A stretch of DNA of 64,000 nucleotides, from NCBI GenBank assembly GCA_034766995.1, contig CM068316.1, positions 21,824,090-21,888,089 on the forward strand. Direction: 5' to 3'. Of this stretch, positions 50,251-62,936 are shown in pieces (position 1 is the stretch's first letter; every line of letters begins with the position of its first letter). Source of the DNA: Acanthacorydalis orientalis. Taxonomy: Eukaryota > Arthropoda > Insecta > Megaloptera > Corydalidae. Below the pieces are notes generated by a model. That model saw only the letters and a list, made by a program, of their open reading frames with translations, was not told the DNA's origin and searched no databases. Both the position numbers and the translations under genes were made by a program.

Positions 50251-51295
50251 TTTACTTATAATTTTTATTGTTTATTACTAAAATATGTCATTTTTGTCAC
50301 CTTTATGAAATTATTATTTTATGAATTATTTATTATGATATACTTTTTGACACTATTATTGTTACTTTAGTAAATTCGTTTTCATAAATGAGTTATTGTT
50401 TCTTACAAACCACAAAAAATTCTAAGGAAAAATGATCGATAATTGATTATTGATCATTTTTAATTGTTATTAAGCACATTTAGATGGTTCTATAATTGCG
50501 TTTCTAAACCGTTAATCTATAGTTTTCTCTGAGGATAATGGTAACTATCAAAATTTGTATAAGCACCATTCAGAATGATTAATAATCAATTAGTGAATAC
50601 GTCTGATCAGAAAAATGTTATAATTTGTGGAGGAGGAAATCATTCAGTAAATTTAATTTGTTACTTTTTTTAAAATAATTATTTAGTTTGTGTGTTGTAT
50701 ATATATATATACACGTATAACGAATGTGTATGTGTTTGCATATTTGTGCGTGATGTATGTAACATATCTTCAATAGTAACATGAATAGGTGTTAATGATC
50801 TTGAAATAGACCTTTTATTGCGTTTATATTTCTCATTTTTACCATTAATTTATGCAAGTCAATCTTACAACAAATATTATTGGCGGGTGAAAGTTTATTT
50901 CAAGAAGTCTATAATAACTATCATATAAATTCACAGTTAAACATATAAGTATAGAAATAATGTAATTTTATGTTAATTTAAATATGAATTGCTGCTATAA
51001 AACACACTCCATATGAATAGATTATATATGAAAATAGCCAATTAAGTAAAACAACATAATTATCTTTGATAAAACGTTACGACTCGGTTATAATCGTGAA
51101 ATTGGTTACATTTTTCATGATTTGCAATTTTGTTTGCATGATCGACTTTACCATATTTTACCGTAACCTTTGTATTTACTAACTTCCATATATGAGGTTC
51201 TTGAAGATATAATGAGTGATACGTTTATAATAATAGCAATAAATTAGAGATATTATGTAAAGAAGAAGTTTTCGTAAAGCAATTGAAATCATTTA

Positions 51296-51355
<60 letters not shown>

Positions 51356-51565
51356 AAATTGTATAATGTCGAATATTAAATTAATGTTATATAGTATATT
51401 AAATTGTATTTTGAGTAATAATATAAAAGAATATTTGTTATTTAAAGAATCGTTTATATTTTAGTTTAGTTTTAATTAGTTCGATATTACAAACAAATAT
51501 GGGAGTTTATGAAATAAATTTATAGTAATGTATTAACTGTTGTTATTTTTTATCAGAATATTTAA

Positions 51566-51653
<88 letters not shown>

Positions 51654-52883
51654 TATTTTTATTATATTGAAGTTATTTATTTTATTATAATGGAGATGTT
51701 TGGTACCATATTTATAAAAGACAATAAAGTAGATGTGTAAGGTAATAAAATAAATATATATTTTGCTGTAACTAAATATTTTTTTAAACATGCTATAAGA
51801 AATATTTTTTTTATTTCATCCAGTATAATATAAATATATAAAATATTGATACGTTAGGATGTTCATTTTTATCCATTTTAGATTTTTTTTACATCTGCAA
51901 GTTTTTTAATTAGAAAAATATTATAAGTTTAATAGATTATAATTAAATAAGAAGCAGTCAATTTAAAAGGCAGTGTTTAATGAACAAGTTCAATTCATAT
52001 TGTGTTTATTTTGAATTTGTAGTTAATGTTTATTTTTAAAATTATATATGAATATATATATACATTATCGAAATAGTAATATCATAGTAAATTATCTATA
52101 TATAAAATGTTTGACATTATAAGTAAAACTAAAATCTTGTTATAACGTAAATTTTCCAGTTGGTTTTAGAAAAAGTAACTTTTATTTATGATTAAGAATT
52201 GTGATAATGTGCGTTTTAATTTAATCGTATAAAATACGATTATATTAGCTGACATTTATTTTACACTAACACTAAAGATAATTATCGTCTTTTGTATAGT
52301 ATTATACAAATATTTAAATGGTGCAGTTCCTTTGTACAAATATACGGTGTTTGTTCGGCGTCCTTGATTGTTGTAAATTTATGTATTGAGATTACTTTAG
52401 AATGCTCCTGAGCATGAAGGTTCTTGTATATTCAAAGAGCTCGGATTCGAATATTCTAATGTACATCGTTAAATATCATTTTAATATAAAACGTATTTAA
52501 AGTTTAAGATAAGTTAGTTTTATTTTACAATTATGCTTAATTAAATACTTGTAAGAAGTATTCAAAGTACGTGTAAGAAATATAGCTTGGTTACAGTGAA
52601 TGCACATAACTTTCATTTTTCATAAGTGCGGATTGTTAATTAGCAATTTGAAGATAAAAGGAAAAAATCTTGCTGTTAATCAAAACCAACAGGTTTTAAT
52701 AATTTTAATTTGCAGGTTTATTTTACTGATATTGAAAAATAATTTAGTACACTTATTTTCTTAATGCGTTTGCACATTATACGAGTACAACTCCTAAAGT
52801 ATTTTGTGAACCAGATTTTATTATAATTTCGATCATAATTTAATATTCTGAATTAGAAATTATAAGTATTATTTATCAAAAAG

Positions 52884-52945
<62 letters not shown>

Positions 52946-53240
52946 AAATATGGTAAGATTCGTTTATAACAATATTGAATGGTCTGATAAAGAATTCGTT
53001 ATAACCGAATGTTGGTATATCCAGACAGTATTATAAATAGATTAATAAGTGTATGCATAAGAAAAAGATACTGTTTAATCCACTATTGTTATTAATTTTC
53101 ATTATTGTATATTTCATATATGCTACGATCTATTTCTGAAGTTAAATTTCTTTGGGCACGGTAAGCATCGTTGTGAAACAAAATTGTGTGACGGAAGTTA
53201 AGTGTATAGGAGTGGAGACCGTGCCAACGGTGCGAGTCAA
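50251..53240. other. AT-rich DNA with TA arrays, no recognised gene
   Basis: TA microsatellites lie at 50699-50711, 51294-51352, 51570-51648 and 52889-52941. The patch at 52310-52470 is less AT-biased but not assignable. Confidence 0.45.
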
Positions 53241-53815
53241 AAGGCTGTGAAACGAAATTTTGAACGAAATTGGAATAGCGGTGCTTATAGGAGTGGGACG
53301 GGGTGTTGTGTAGTACGGTGTGTACGAAAACATGTCCGATTTTATATATTTAAGCTATTACAAGCCAAGTGTTTCATTTTTAAATTATGATGATGCTGAA
53401 CCTGTCAAATATAAGCAGAGTTATGTGGAGATATCTGTAGTCTATTAACATTATGTGTGTTATGTTACACTGGGAACAACTTAAAAATGTCGTGTCCAAC
53501 GGAAAAGTATATCGACGACCGACAATGAGCTCTTCGACAATGAATGCAGTGTACGCCACATTCAGATTTCATTGTCGAACACTGTATTCATTCAGTACAG
53601 TCAATCTAATAAATACAATGCGCGTATTGCACGACGGAAAATTCAAATTGTCACTCTAACAAAACCCATAGTATAAAATTTATATTTATACTAAATATAT
53701 ATGAGTATTGTTTCCTGGTAAAATAGAGTTTAGTAGCAAAGAAATATAAAAAACAATTATTCTATATTTACAACTCGGAAGTTTCACTTCAACCGTGCAT
53801 GATCTCACACACAAC
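53150..53815 (+). repeat. dispersed repeat R1, uninterrupted copy
   Basis: The second copy of the repeat found split at 38550-39355. It includes the stretch missing there (about 53346-53588, with TTATGTGGAGATATCTGTAG and CTGGGAACAACTTAAAAATG). Its left part contains an internal near-duplication, TATAGGAGTGGAGACCGTGC and TATAGGAGTGGGACGGGGTG. The sequence is more G+C-rich than its surroundings. No coding family was recognised; an LTR, a non-coding DNA element or a satellite-like unit are all possible. Confidence 0.65.
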
Positions 53816-54425
53816 GCACAGTTTTTTGTTCATTGCATAATCAATAGGTGAGAAGATTATAAATTTGACTACTACTACTTTCTACGTTTTTAGATTTCCA
53901 AACAAAAAAATATTTTTTCCTCCGTTGTTCATGTTGACCGATAAACAGGTTTATTCTTTCTTTTGTTATTTTCATTCCAATAAAAGTATGGTCTTTGAAT
54001 TTTAATGTTTTGTCAAGTATAAGTTTACGTTCATTTATTTTCATCTCTTATTGGAGCTTTTTATTATTGGAAGTTTACTTGACACTAGACACTTCTAGAA
54101 CGTTTTTTTTTCTAAAATAACGTTATTACTTATGAAGAATCACTAAATTAAACAATTATGACAGTGATTTTTTTCTATGAACTTTCTAACATTCATTTGT
54201 TTTAAACTGAAATATTGTGCCTGTTATTGGCAAATTTTGGCTTTTTTGGAATTTAAACGACTTTCAAAGACCATTTTTACATTCTGGTGCCAACTGGAAT
54301 TAATGGAATCCAAAATGACTGGTCTTTAAAAAATTCGTAATAATAGAATATTTTTATATTTATTGAATTATTAGTTTCTTGCAAAAGGAATTTCATGTTA
54401 TGTAGTACATTTTTGGTATTACATA

Positions 54426-55942
54426 TTAACCCATTTGAGACCATGTTCCCTAAATGAGGATTTGCACGTTTCATCACTTACACATCGATAAGAATAATAT
54501 TATTCTTATTATTCTTACTATACATATGTATAGTAAAGAATGTTCATGGTTGGGTAAAAAAAAATAAAATAAATTTAATTTCAAACTTAAGTTATTCTTA
54601 TAGTATAAATGAAATTATTAGGTATAAAAAAATATAATTTGTCACATTACTTAAAAACTTAATTTTTCTTTTGAGTGCATTTTCCGCATACATTTTTTTA
54701 CAGATATTACAAATGGTGGTAATCTTATTATTATTACAGTATCGTATTTGACACCATTGGCGTGAACAAAGTGAGCTCTTTGAAGTTGTTTGTACATTAG
54801 CTTCTCGTGATTCCATCCCTGGTTTTACATTTTCAACGGCATTTTTAGTGGCAAGTTCATCTGCTAGTTGAAACATAAATTCACCTTTCATAATATTTTT
54901 TTGGCATATTCTGTTGGACTGGGTACTTCTTTGAAAATATTATGAAGCGGTAATCTTCCAGGACTAGACTTGTATTTTTTCCCATCTGGTCCTGTCTGCA
55001 GCAATTTAGTTTTGATGATCTTGTAGTATACTTTCATTTTCATAACTTGAAAGCATTCGAACGCATCTCTTTTACGTAAATTCAAAATGTTTTCAGATTC
55101 ACTATCACTTTCTGAGGACTTCTGAGCATTTTCTTCGTCTAAAAGCTCATTACCGATATTCTCACTATTAAAAAGTTAATCGTGAATACCGCATAGTTCA
55201 TTTTCAATTTCTTCTGGTTCAACTTCACTGTCATAGAGTTCATATCAGAGCATTTCATTGGTATATCGTTCAGTTTTTCCAATAATTTAGAGATTTTCAA
55301 TCATTTTTCCTTTTTCAGGACTCATAAAAATAAAATAAAACTAGTGATTGCACAAAATTTATATTTGTATTCATTTTTCTCACCTCACACTAATTGAAAT
55401 GATATGTCGTTTATTGTAATTTATATAATTATTTTTTTATTATTTATTATATTATATAATATGAGTGCAACATTCAATAAAAACTTCAATACACATTCTG
55501 CGTCTCTAGATCTAAATGAACGACTAAATGTATTTTCGAATGAATGCATTAGTTTTGCATTACCATCATGATCGATTTGGAATTTTCCTGATAAATTTCG
55601 CCATCATACTGAATGATACGCAGTAAACATTCTAAGAACGTGTGAGAAGTTGTACAAAATGAGTAAACTGTTTAATTCGTCTTCGGTAAAAATGATTGCA
55701 GGACATTTTTACAGTTTCACAGGTAGCAGTCATTTTGACTGGTATTGGTATAGGTAGCCATGATACAAAATTATGTTGATTTTGAATAAAAAAAATAAAA
55801 ATAAAATTCATTATACTTTTTCTTTAGTGATCGCTACAAAAGTCATGACATCGTTGCGCAAAAAAATATAACATGAAGTAGGAATTTTAAAATAAAATCG
55901 TAAAACCAGTTATTTTGACTGATGTGGTAGTTCTAGTGTTAA
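54426..55942 (-). mobile_element. piggyBac-like element, core deleted, TTAA at both ends
   Basis: TTAA tetramers bound the unit: 54426-54429 (TTAACCCATTTGAGACCATG inward) and 55939-55942 (TTAACACTAGAACTACCACA inward). The minus strand encodes an acidic N-terminal stretch (about 55320-55100), then HNIFKEVPSPTEYAKKI, then, after a frame change near 54890, GEFMFQLADELATKN and the Cys-rich tail SLCSRQWCQIRYCNNNK…TICNICKKMYAEN. Spaced Cys pairs at the C-terminus are typical of piggyBac transposases. The catalytic DDD core is absent, as is the first part of the domain. The two ends are not good copies of each other, so the boundaries are moderately certain. Confidence 0.65.
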
Positions 55943-55959
55943 ATATTTTATTATAAATT

Positions 55960-56040
55960 GTTCACAAAAAATATGAAAAAAACAAAAAGTATGTTTTTTG
56001 TTGTAAATCATTTCTGAACCACAGATAGTGAAATACAATA
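55960..56040. other. short AT-rich spacer
   Basis: Spacer between the piggyBac-like and mariner elements; nothing was recognised. Confidence 0.4.
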
Positions 56041-56045
56041 TATTA

Positions 56046-56862
56046 CGTGGGTCATTTGATAAGTATGGTAAAACAGCAAGTTAAACACAGTTTTTTTTGG
56101 AAATAAACGATTTTATTTTTCAAGATAATGTCCATTGACAACTATACACTTGGCCCAGCGAGTCTGTAAAATATGCATTGAAAGCAGCGATGATATCCTC
56201 ATTCAACGAGAATTTCTTCCCACCGAGCCAAAATTTCAAGTTTGGGAAGAGAAATAAGTCGCACGGGGCCAAGTCCGGAGAATAGGTGAGTGAGTAATCA
56301 ATTTGAGACCTAATTAGTGCAATTTTGCTATTGCGACGGTCGATTTGTTGTCCTGGTGAAAGAGCACTTTTTTGTGCACCAATTTCAGCCGTTTTTGTTT
56401 CAGCTCTTCTTTCAAATGGTTTAATAATATTGCATAGTAGGCTCCTGTTATCGTTTTCCCTTCCTTAAGTAGTCGATCGGGATGATTTTTTAAGAATCGC
56501 AAAAAACAGTAGACATCAGCTTCCCAGACGAAAACAGTCTTCGACTTCTTCGACACACTTTCACCAGTCGGTATCCACTGCTTTGACTGCTGCTTCGATT
56601 CAGATCTGTAGTGATGGATCTATGTTTCATCAACTATGACGAATCGACACAAAAAGGCTTGCTCGGTTTTTTCCATTTTTGCGGCAACTGCTACAATGCG
56701 CGTTTCAAACATCTGTAAAACGTGAACAACGCGTCACCTTTGGCCGAAATTTCACCTATACTAGTTTGAAAAGTGACACTTGATAGCCGTGACGATACCA
56801 AATGGAATGGTGGCGCCACATCAATCATAGAAATTTACCAAACTTATCAAACGACCCACGTG
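56046..56862 (-). mobile_element. internally deleted mariner with both termini
   Basis: The ends CGTGGGTCATTTGATAAGTA and (inverted) CGTGGGTCGTTTGATAAGTT are near-perfect terminal repeats flanked by TA. The minus strand encodes the C-terminal half of a mariner transposase: GKTITGAYYAILLNHLKEEL, KKVLFHQDNKSTVAIAKLH (second catalytic Asp kept, but the following APAH is deleted), YSPDLAPCDLFLFPNLK (third Asp kept) and GGKKFSLNEDIIAAF. The N-terminal part is largely lost. The same family is present at 62937 in the opposite orientation. Confidence 0.88.
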
Positions 56863-56869
56863 TATATTA

Positions 56870-57062
56870 AAGTAGGTAGTTTACCTATTCATATTTAATT
56901 TATTCATCATATTTTCATTAAACATTGTGTTAACAGAAAGTTTTTTAAACAACATTTTTCTCATTGCAAATATAATTTTGCATTAATAATAATTTAATAC
57001 TTCTTAATTTATAGGCACAAATAAGTACGAATAAATATGTACATGCATACATATATACATAC

Positions 57063-57108
<46 letters not shown>

Positions 57109-58563
57109 TAATTTCTTCATTGAAATGTATTTATATTAATATAAAGTAAAACAAATGCTCGTGGCATAAAAACCATGATTGTATGTTTTTTAATTCCGTA
57201 TTTATTTTTATTTCATAAATTAGATATCATATTTCAATTGTAATTGGTTTTTTGAACGTATTGCTCGTTGAATTATTAAGACAGTGCCGATTTGCTTACA
57301 TAAAAAAACCTTACATACACTATTGTACATTTTGCAACTTCAGTTTTTTTTAATTGTATTTACTACTGGGCTTTAGTTTATTATTTCTTAAAATATATCA
57401 CGCTAGTTATTTATATCTTTCTTTATTTACATGTTGAGAAAATATTATGAGTGTTTTTCCCGTTTTTCTTGTGAAAGGTTATTTCTTATTATATAAAAAA
57501 GGATAAATCTATGAATTTTGGTTAGCTCGAGATTTGTCTCTATTTGAAACGATTTTTTTTTTTTTAATATTTAATAGTAATTTGCAGACTATTGCATTTG
57601 ATACATATTATTTGATTGATTTCCTGATAAAATTTTGAAGAGTGACATCGTTTAGGAATATTTTTTAAATAAAAATATTGTGAAAAAATAAAAATTAGTT
57701 TCTTGAGCATCAAAGAAATATTGTAATAAAACATCGAAGGTAAATACAATATATATTATTCAGCATTTATGCATTGTCTTGCATGAAGTTGAAATTTGCT
57801 TTTGTGTAGGCGCTACTAGTTCGAAATATTGTAATCTTATGTGATAAACCATTATTATTTCATTCTTGGAAGTGTGATATATACGTTTCGTAGAACTAAT
57901 TTACAAAATATCGTTTAAAATTGGGCGAGTAGCAAATGTGTAAGCGAATTCCTGTATAATAAACATTGTTTTTGAAGATCTTGTGGCGTTGTCTAGAGAT
58001 GATGGTGTGTAATTTATTGCTCAGTGATCAATCACTTTTTTATTTGTTTACTTATTTTTTATTGAAGGAATAATTCTACCTTCAGCCAAAATTCCAAATT
58101 GAAAAACGTTGCAAACATTACTTAGCTTTTGGTTAATGTGTAACATGAACGAAATCTCAATCTTTTATATTGTCATACGACATCGTTCATAAAAAGTGAC
58201 AAAGGTTTAATATATTTATAAAGGTTTCATATATTTCTGAAAAAGGTTTAATAATGTTTATTATATGGTTAGAGATGTATTCCATTTTTATTCAAAATAT
58301 GAAGTAAAATGTTTCAATTTTGTTATTAAAAGTTTGTTATTTCAATTTGGTTATTACTAAATCAAAAAATAAATAAAATTTATTTTAACGTGTTTGAAAG
58401 CTTATACGTTTATTTTTAAAAAATAAAATTTGTTTACTAAAAACAAAAATTGAAAATATTTATAACTATGGTTATGAATTATTTTATTTTGATAAATATA
58501 TCATAAATGTACAGATGTACAGAAAAACATATTCGATAAGTATTTATATATCATAAAAATGAA

Positions 58564-58566
<3 letters not shown>
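56870..58566. other. AT-rich DNA without recognised gene
   Basis: A TA array lies at 57068-57105. AGGTTTMATATATTT-like units recur near 58205-58260. No coding or transposon signal was found. Confidence 0.4.
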
Positions 58567-58612
<46 letters not shown>

Positions 58613-58620
58613 CATATATA
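58567..58620. repeat. (TA)n array abutting a pogo-like terminus
   Basis: TA runs with CATA interruptions; the transposon end starts at the final TA. Confidence 0.92.
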
Positions 58621-59806
58621 CTATAATTGCTCCATTTACGGGAGTAATTGGTTCCAAGAAAACAGAGCCTAAATAAAAACAATGTAAATTGAGCCATAGA
58701 AAGCTGTTTAAAATAGGGATCTGTTTTATATTCTCAAATATTTTACTTTTACAAAGGTTGAAAAGTTTTAACTATTTTTTTTTTAAATATACTTCTATGT
58801 AAGAGGTTACTAATAATTAAAAAAACACACTTTTTGATGTAGCTATCATTTATTTCCATAAAGTATCGCAAAGCTTATAACTTTATAGTTACCTATTTAA
58901 AATCACTTTCGCTAGATGAATCTTCTACTGTCACTGCTGTCGTCATTACGGTTATAGCTGTTATGGTTGGTTGTCGATGTTCATGTCAAAGAATTTATCC
59001 AGAGTGTGCTTCTTGTCCGCTCATTTCATTTCCTCTAGAATGAGTTCATACAGTGCGATCTGAGGTTTTAATCCCTTGCTGATTGAACCACTTTTTTCAC
59101 TATCAGGATCAATGTTTTCAATAAAATCAATAGCTTTTTGAATCATACATATGGAATCTTTAATATTTTGGTTTGTAAACGGGTAAGGTGATTCTTTTTC
59201 ATCTTAGTTTACTTCAATTAGATCATTGTTGTCAATTCAGAATCGTGCGATTTTAAAAGTTCTTCAATATCAGAAGCATTGAAATCAATAAATCCTTCAC
59301 CATCTAATTGTTGATTTAGTGCCACTACTTCAGCAACGTCGTTGTCACCATTTTCTAATTAACTGAAATCGTCTATTAATCTGAAACTACAATCTGGCCA
59401 TCGATTTTTTCAGATAGTATTCATGGCTATGCTCTTTAAATATTTCCGTCGTTTTTTAATGTTTTCGATGGTGTCAGCGATATTGTAATTGCGCTAAAAG
59501 TCGCGCAATTTTATTTGTTTATCCGCCACCAGCTTATCAAACATTTGTCTAAAAGTGTATTTCAGGTAATATTTTTTAAAATTGTATATTTATACTACAC
59601 TACATATGTTTACTACACAATTGTAAATAAGATTACTGAATATATTACGTCCCAAATTTGTTTAATTACAGTGTGTACACAATATGATAAATTTATGCAT
59701 TGTGGTGACATCTGGTGTCTAATTGATTCTTTAAAATTTAAAAAATATTGAAGCTCGTTAAAGTGAATTCGCGTAAATGGAGACCGCATAAATGGAGGAA
59801 TTATAG
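58621..59806 (-). mobile_element. pogo/Tigger-like transposon, degenerate
   Basis: The terminal repeats CTATAATTGCTCCATTTACG and (inverted) CTATAATTCCTCCATTTATG are flanked by TA on both sides (58619-58620 and 59807-59808). A subterminal CGTAAATGGAG direct repeat lies inside the right end. The minus strand encodes C-terminal pogo-type pieces such as FRLIDDFS, NGDNDVAEVVALNQQLDGEG and FIDFNASDIEELLKSHDSEL, with stops between. The helix-turn-helix and DDE core are not recognisable. The structure is that of a Tc1/mariner-superfamily element about 1.2 kb long. Confidence 0.8.
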
Positions 59807-59808
59807 TA

Positions 59809-59809
59809 C

Positions 59810-59862
<53 letters not shown>
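59809..59862. repeat. (TA)n array after the pogo-like element
   Basis: A pure TA run of about 25 units, immediately outside the target TA. Confidence 0.94.
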
Positions 59863-59864
<2 letters not shown>

Positions 59865-60514
59865 GTTCTATTTTAAATTGTGTATATATAGCATATTATA
59901 ATTGATAGCAACTATTAATACTGCCATTTTATAAACATTTTGATAAAAACAAACAATGAATTCAGGACTAATGTGACAAAATCTATAGTTTCGTTTTATT
60001 ATTTACAAATTTATGATAATTTTATATACGTTTGTTTCTTAAATTTTATGAATTATAATAAAAAAATAACGTTTAAAAAATAATAAAAAAACATTTTAGA
60101 TACATTTTTAAGATGAAATTATTTGATAATAGTGAATTGATAATATATTTTATTTAGTTTTAGTATTGTGGGTTTTTGTATATAATAGACTGATTGAAAA
60201 ATAATTTATTTTTAGAGAAATCTTGTTTCAATAAAACACATTAATATTATGTGTTGTTATATGTTGTTTCATGCATTAAATTATGTACATTTACCAAAGG
60301 TAATAAATTAACACAAAGGCAAGTAATTTTTTTGAACAGTCCTGCTTTAAATAACCCCAAAACTGTCGTGACTCAAACAGCACAATTAGTAACCAAACAA
60401 ACAAGTTTTATTAACGGAAGATGATATTTTATTAAGATTTTTTCAATTCATTAAACTGCCTTAGCCAGTAGCGGTATTAAGATTGGGGACGTAAGATCTG
60501 ATTATTTTCAGATT
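59865..60514. other. AT-rich spacer
   Basis: No feature was recognised between the pogo-like and Tc1-like elements. Confidence 0.4.
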
Positions 60515-61788
60515 CAGGGTTTTCCAATAAGGACGCAATTTTTTAATTTCAAATAAACCAGAATTTGCACTAAAATTTCAAATTTCTTTATTGTAAATAA
60601 TAGTAGGGAGTATGGGATTTATAAATGAAAAATAATATCGTGTAAGTGATCGCATCTTGCTTTCTCATGAGTACAAGCAACCATTCTTTTGATAAAAATT
60701 TTAATGACATCCCTACACAACAGGGTTTCTATCTCACCAATTACTCTTTGGATTTCATGTTTTAGGTCGGAAATAGTTTTAGGATTATTGATGTACACCT
60801 GTCATTTAACATGACCTCAAGGAAAGTAGTCAAACGGTGTTAAATCGCGGGATCTCGGTGAACAATTAATGTCTCCATTTCTGAAAATAACATGACCAAG
60901 AAATTTCATCCTCAATAAATCGAATGTTTCACCAACTGTTTGGCTTGTTGCACTGTCTTGCTGGACCACATATTCTCCAGATCAATATTATTCAATTCTC
61001 TCTACAAAAAATGGTTATCCTGTTTTGGTGTCTTTCTCCATTCACAGTAATCATTTTACCAGCCTGATTCTCAAAAAAGTAAAAGCCAATGACTCCACCC
61101 GACCCAATTGCATACTGACAGTCACTCTTTCTGTATCCAGTGGCTTCTCAACGATCACCCTCGGATTCTTTTCACCCCAGATTCGATGGTTTTGCTTGTT
61201 AACGTAATCATAGAGTTCGAAATGAGTCTCGTTGCTAAAGATGACTTTTTCAGAACAACCGTGTTATTCCAGTATCCAATTGACAAATCTCCGACGTAGT
61301 GAATGGTCTGCTGGCTTCAATTCGTGTGTTAATTGAACTTTATAAGCCTTCAATAATAAATCATTATGCAAAATACGCCACATGGTCGTCTGTGAAAGGA
61401 CAAAATGCTGAGAAGGTCGCAGAATTGACATTCCTGGGTCTTCCGATACACTTACGAACCAAGTCAATGTTTTTTTTAGAACGAACGCTACGAACACGTG
61501 TTGATCTATCTTTATCTTTAACCGATCCAGTCTCTTCAAATTTACTCACTAATCTAATTTTTCAGATGGACGAGTATGTCGATGATGTCAATTTACGAAA
61601 TGTATTTTTTTTATAGAACGACAATTTTCATAATACAATTTTAATATTTCAATGTGTTGGTTTGTTGTAAACGAAGCCATAACTAAAAATGACAATGTCA
61701 AAACTTAACAAATACCTAAAAAAAATAAATGTCAGTTTGACAGTAAAATACAACTTCTTATAAAAGTGAGTCCCTGTTGGTAACCCCT
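60515..61788 (-). mobile_element. near full-length Tc1-like transposon, inactivated
   Basis: The termini read inward GGGTTTTCCAATAAGGACGC and (right end) GGGGTTACCAACAGGGACTC, imperfect inverted repeats about 1.27 kb apart. The minus strand encodes, in order, a helix-turn-helix (EDPGMSILRPSQHFVLSQTT then MWRILHNDLLLKAYKVQLTH), ELKPADHSLRRRFVNWILE, IFSNETHFELYDYVNKQNHR, YVVQQDSATSQTVGE, FLGHVISRNGDINCSPRSRD and LTPFDYF. The family is the SDEAHF/VNKQNCR Tc1-like group also seen at 39.5 kb. The first catalytic Asp is Asn here (SNETHF); the other two positions are kept. Several stops and one or more frameshifts add to the damage. Confidence 0.85.
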
Positions 61789-61799
61789 TTATTATAGAA

Positions 61800-62562
61800 T
61801 TAATTTCCACTTGTTTTGAAAAAGTCTATCTTTTGCGTATCTTACAAATATAATTAATTAAAATATAATTACTAATATAATTAATTATGGAAAATCATGG
61901 AAGACGCCTTTATCCAGCAGTGGATTAACAGGGGCTGATGATGATGATGATAATTAATTATGGTCAGTATTAAAAAATAATCGAAATCATTGCTTATATT
62001 TTTAAGAAAATTTAATAAAAAATACATAATTGTACATCTCCATGTTCTTTTAATGAATGTAATATCTTTACTTGATATGTTTTTATACAAATAAATAATT
62101 TCTACTTATATATAGTTTATTTAAGACATAGCGGTACATTGGTAATTCGATGGTCTGTTGACTAATGTACCGAAAATATAATCGAACTTACAATATATTA
62201 ACTTTCATTAATGAAGTGGTTATCTTGAATATTTAATGCATTTAATCGTGTAAGTGTCATACAGTAATTAAATAAAAAAGAAACAATGTAGAAACTTATA
62301 AAATTCATTGTATGTTTCATAATTGTAGTATGGTTTTGTGGATACAAGGTTGGAAAAATTAATAACAAACAATTAAAAATTATCTTGATTTGCTATTCAT
62401 TTACATTATAGACTATTCCATTTTATTTTTTAGAAATGAAGGTCAATACTACGATGAATTAAAATTTGTGATAAATACATGTTTATGGTTGTTTAATTTT
62501 TTAATACAAAATTAGAATTTATTAATAGTAAATAAATTTTAATATATTCATACGCATGTTGC

Positions 62563-62630
<68 letters not shown>

Positions 62631-62936
62631 TTAGTTCGAATTTAATACTGTTTTTCAGATTTTTTCAAATTGAAAAATAGGTTGCATCTTAAATTCGAGT
62701 TAGTTTGTTTTCCATTTTTTTAAATTACTAATTAAATTTGTCTGTTCAATTCTTGTAATGGTACTGTGCGTCTTTAATAAGAACACGTCTTAAATTTGAA
62801 GTATTAAGTGCATGCAAGATATTTAGTCGGTCTCCAGTGCTCTGGAGACAGTTTTTTAAAATGTAGATAAATTCTTGTCTTTTTTCGTTTTCGAAAGATT
62901 GCCATCGAAGTCTGTTAAAGGTTGTATGTAATGATA
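61800..62936. other. AT-rich DNA with one (TA)n array
   Basis: A TA microsatellite occupies 62566-62627. A (GAT)n run of about five units lies near 61937-61951. No gene was recognised. Confidence 0.5.
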
